Positions 61,534-64,000 of a DNA stretch of 64,000 nt are shown here, in pieces. The stretch is from NCBI GenBank assembly GCA_963377175.1, contig CAUJNA010000502.1:486501-550500 (forward strand). The letters run 5' to 3'. The notes beneath the pieces were generated by a model. It was not told where the DNA came from and made no database searches. It saw nothing but the letters and a program-made list of their open reading frames with translations. This stretch comes from Effrenium voratum (taxonomy: Eukaryota; Sar; Dinophyceae; Suessiales; Symbiodiniaceae). Made by a program: the position numbers and the translations under genes. Each line of letters opens with the position of its first letter. Position 1 is the first letter of the stretch.

Positions 61534-62621
61534 CTGGGCCGGCGCAAGGGAGAAGGGGGGTGTTCTGCCAGAAAGGGTCACGCAGTCCTGCCTGAAACCC
61601 CCAAGAAACTTGACACCAAGCCCAAAGATACCAAAGAACGAAAACGGCCCACCGAAATATTGCGAAATCAACCACACCCAACCGTAGAACCCTAGCAACG
61701 TGACCGGTACACGACAGGATCTCCAACTTGTTTCCCTTGCAATATTGAGTTGACATCAACCGCACCCAAACTCATCCGGAAGGCACCTGAGTGGAAAGGC
61801 CAAACACAGTCTGAGCTTGCTTACCACTAAAATGAGGCTGTGTTTCTTGGCGGTACCGATTTAAAGGGGAACCAAAACGAAACCCAACGACTTTTAGGTC
61901 CCTATTTTGACACATGCCCAAATGGTCCAAGCCCAAAGAGCATCAAGCCCAGAGGCTCCCGAAAACGCCGCATTGGTCCGACCCCAACGGACAAGTCTTG
62001 GGCCAAAAAAAAAGGCCAAGGCACATGCTGCCCATAAAGGAGCTCATCTTGACCTCGAACGAGGCAGGCCGAGCGCGAGGACATGGGACGAAAAGCCAAA
62101 CTGACTGGCAGAAACAGAGCGATGGGTTCCACTGGTTTCAGTTTGGTTCTATCCATGGGTTTCAGTTTCAGAACGATCACCCTCTTGTGTGCGGCCGAAA
62201 CACGCTTGGAGTAGGGAGATGGTCACCCCTGAAGGCAACCATTGTAAAGGTTCCTTATTGCATGGCTAGGCCCCACGCAAGGAGCTTTGATTGCGAATCT
62301 CTGTGCAAACAAAGTATGCTCTGAACAAGGGAAGTACTTTGAGGGGACAACCAATGAACATGCTTTGGCAAGGGAACATATATGGCTTGATTGCTCCAAA
62401 GACCCTTTGACAAGGCTAATCATTCGGGCTGGGGAATCAAAGGAACGAACACAGGATAGTTATAGATGGGGATATTAACCAACTACCCGCCATTTGCTGA
62501 AGTCCCGTGGAAAAGATGGAACATATATCCAGTGATAGATCCCCAATCAAACCAACAGGAAGAAATAAACCATATTCTTACATGCAAATGGTCCGGTTGC
62601 CTCCGCGCATTGGACCCCCGC

Positions 62622-62743
62622 CCGCTTGTCCGCTCGCTCGTGGCAAGCCGCCACCTGCTCCGCGGAGGCCTTCCGCTCTGCCTCGTACTTCTTCAGCGCC
62701 TCAACATCCTTCGTTTCCCACGCGATTCCAGCGATCGCGCGAG
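62622..62743 (-). CDS. Exon, coiled-coil-like segment
   Basis: After CCCGGAG the minus strand reads RAIAGIAWETKDVEALKKYE and then AERKASAEQVAACHERADKR, leaving by CGG|GCGGGG in phase 0. Strongly charged and helical with E and K at heptad-like positions. It may be the N-terminal region of the PPR gene or an upstream gene. Confidence 0.55.
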
Positions 62744-63516
62744 CTCCGGGGCGATGAAAAGGCAGGCCCCGAAAAAGAAACCGCGGCAGGCCCCCAAACC
62801 TCATGTTCTGCCATGGTTTACCAAAAATACAAGCCCCGAAATATGAATGGATCCCTGAGTAAAGCACGAAGGGTTTCGGAAGACCATCCTCTTGAGAAGG
62901 CCCCTTGCCCACTTCCATGACTGATAGGAGAGGGTAATATGCAAACCTCCAGTGCCACATATTGCTCCTGCTCACCAATGGGGGGCCCCCAAACGCAGGC
63001 CAAAACAGTGTATGTTGCTCGGGGTTCTCAAATCTACAAAAGCGACGGGTTCATGCCCAGCCGGCTGCCATTTTCCAGATTTGGGCACGGACGCTTGAAC
63101 TTAAATATTGAAATCCAAAGTCGTGGCCAAACACCCGCGCATTGACAGGGCTACTTGAAAGGTCATAACCTGCTTGGATGCTATAACCAGGTTTTAACCT
63201 ACTTTCTCCGAGTAGACCAATCTCACCACTTGCCAAGTTTGGCCCCATGACTTTACAATCAAAAGTCAAGTCTCCAGTGGTAGGTCAACGGGAAACAGCC
63301 TGCAAAACTCTGACTTTCATAACCCCAAAAAACAAAACCAAAATAACATAAAATAACCCCCTAGTGAGTGGGAAAAATGATTTTTTGGTTAGCTTCAGGG
63401 ACTAACAATGTGACTTCTTTTTGACAACCGAAGCACACCTTTGGGGGGTGCTTCGGTTGGGTCGCGGAAACCACGATAGGAAGCCCCGCACCGCTCGCGC
63501 GCTTGCCGCGCGACTC

Positions 63517-63598
63517 ATCCGTCCTTGTCCGCTAAGAGCCGCCCCAAACGCCAGGCATCGAGGATGGCCATGTTCGCCCCCTTCAGGGCTTGGATAAT
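63517..63598 (-). CDS. Candidate exon, PPR-like helix
   Basis: After ATCTCAG the minus strand reads IIQALKGANMAILDAWRLGR and then LLADKDG before a stop, so the donor must lie earlier (GC donor after GAT is one option). If part of the PPR gene, the gene starts still further upstream. Confidence 0.35.
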
Positions 63599-64000
63599 CT
63601 GAGATATCCGGGAAGCAGCTGATACATATGCGTGTATATATATATATACACACACCCACGCTTATTTATCTATCTATCCGTGTCTCTATCTATTCATTTA
63701 GTTATTCATTTATGTAGCTATGTGTATGGCTGTATATGTATATATTTATACCCTACTGGAAAGACCAACTCTTCAAATTGATGAAATCCTATGAGTATCG
63801 GAGTAAACCCACCTACCAACCGGCGCAGGATTACGTGAATCGACTGCATGAACCTTTGGGTGGGGTTTTAGACGGTCCGCGGGTTAGCGTTCAATTGGTA
63901 GTATGGAAACAATTGTCATTTGCTTAAAGGTTGAAAGGCTAAAGATCGTTGAGCCACCAAGACTCCCACAAAATGATCGTTCATGTGGGCCGCTGTGGTA

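Overview
The window looks like nuclear DNA of a dinoflagellate. Four observations support this. The DNA is gene-poor, with short GC-rich islands in a moderate-GC background. The islands behave as very short exons (about 20-150 nt) separated by introns of about 0.1-2.6 kb. Most inferred introns of the best gene start with GC rather than GT, and exon junctions follow an AG|G pattern. The gene encodes pentatricopeptide repeats (PPR), a family that is expanded in dinoflagellates. No bacterial operons, intact rRNA or intact tRNA genes, or CRISPR arrays are visible. Organism assignment is inference.

The main content is one minus-strand PPR gene running from about 56.9 kb (possibly from beyond 63.6 kb) down to a stop at 33,449. 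I rebuilt it by chaining small islands whose reading frames, splice phases and PPR spacing agree. At least 22 micro-exons together make eight or nine consecutive PPR motifs of about 33-36 residues plus a C-terminal helical tail. Most single exons lie within frames too short to stand out as open reading frames. Six further minus-strand islands between 58.9 and 63.6 kb may be its N-terminal exons.

Between 16.1 and 22.4 kb a set of plus-strand islands with good splice signals suggests a second gene of unknown function. Other isolated islands (0.8, 2.7, 3.0, 10.7, 11.8, 13.3, 15.4, 25.0, 27.8, 28.6-28.8 and 31.9 kb) are weaker exon candidates.

The rest is intronic or intergenic sequence with much repetitive DNA: a 100-N assembly gap inside a TGCG microsatellite (1.6 kb); a 1.4-kb CATA/CATTA tract (6.3-7.6 kb); a 62-bp satellite with dimeric structure inside a PPR intron (48.8-49.4 kb); a 14-bp tandem repeat (56.5 kb); a near-identical inverted pair of 125-bp segments (29.4 and 46.0 kb); a 30-bp-arm hairpin (60.2 kb); and at least eight copies of a roughly 105-bp element with inverted ends whose termini carry GT and AG. 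One of those copies starts at a canonical splice donor, so it may be an introner-like element. PPR proteins normally bind organellar RNA; that role for this gene is inferred from family only.
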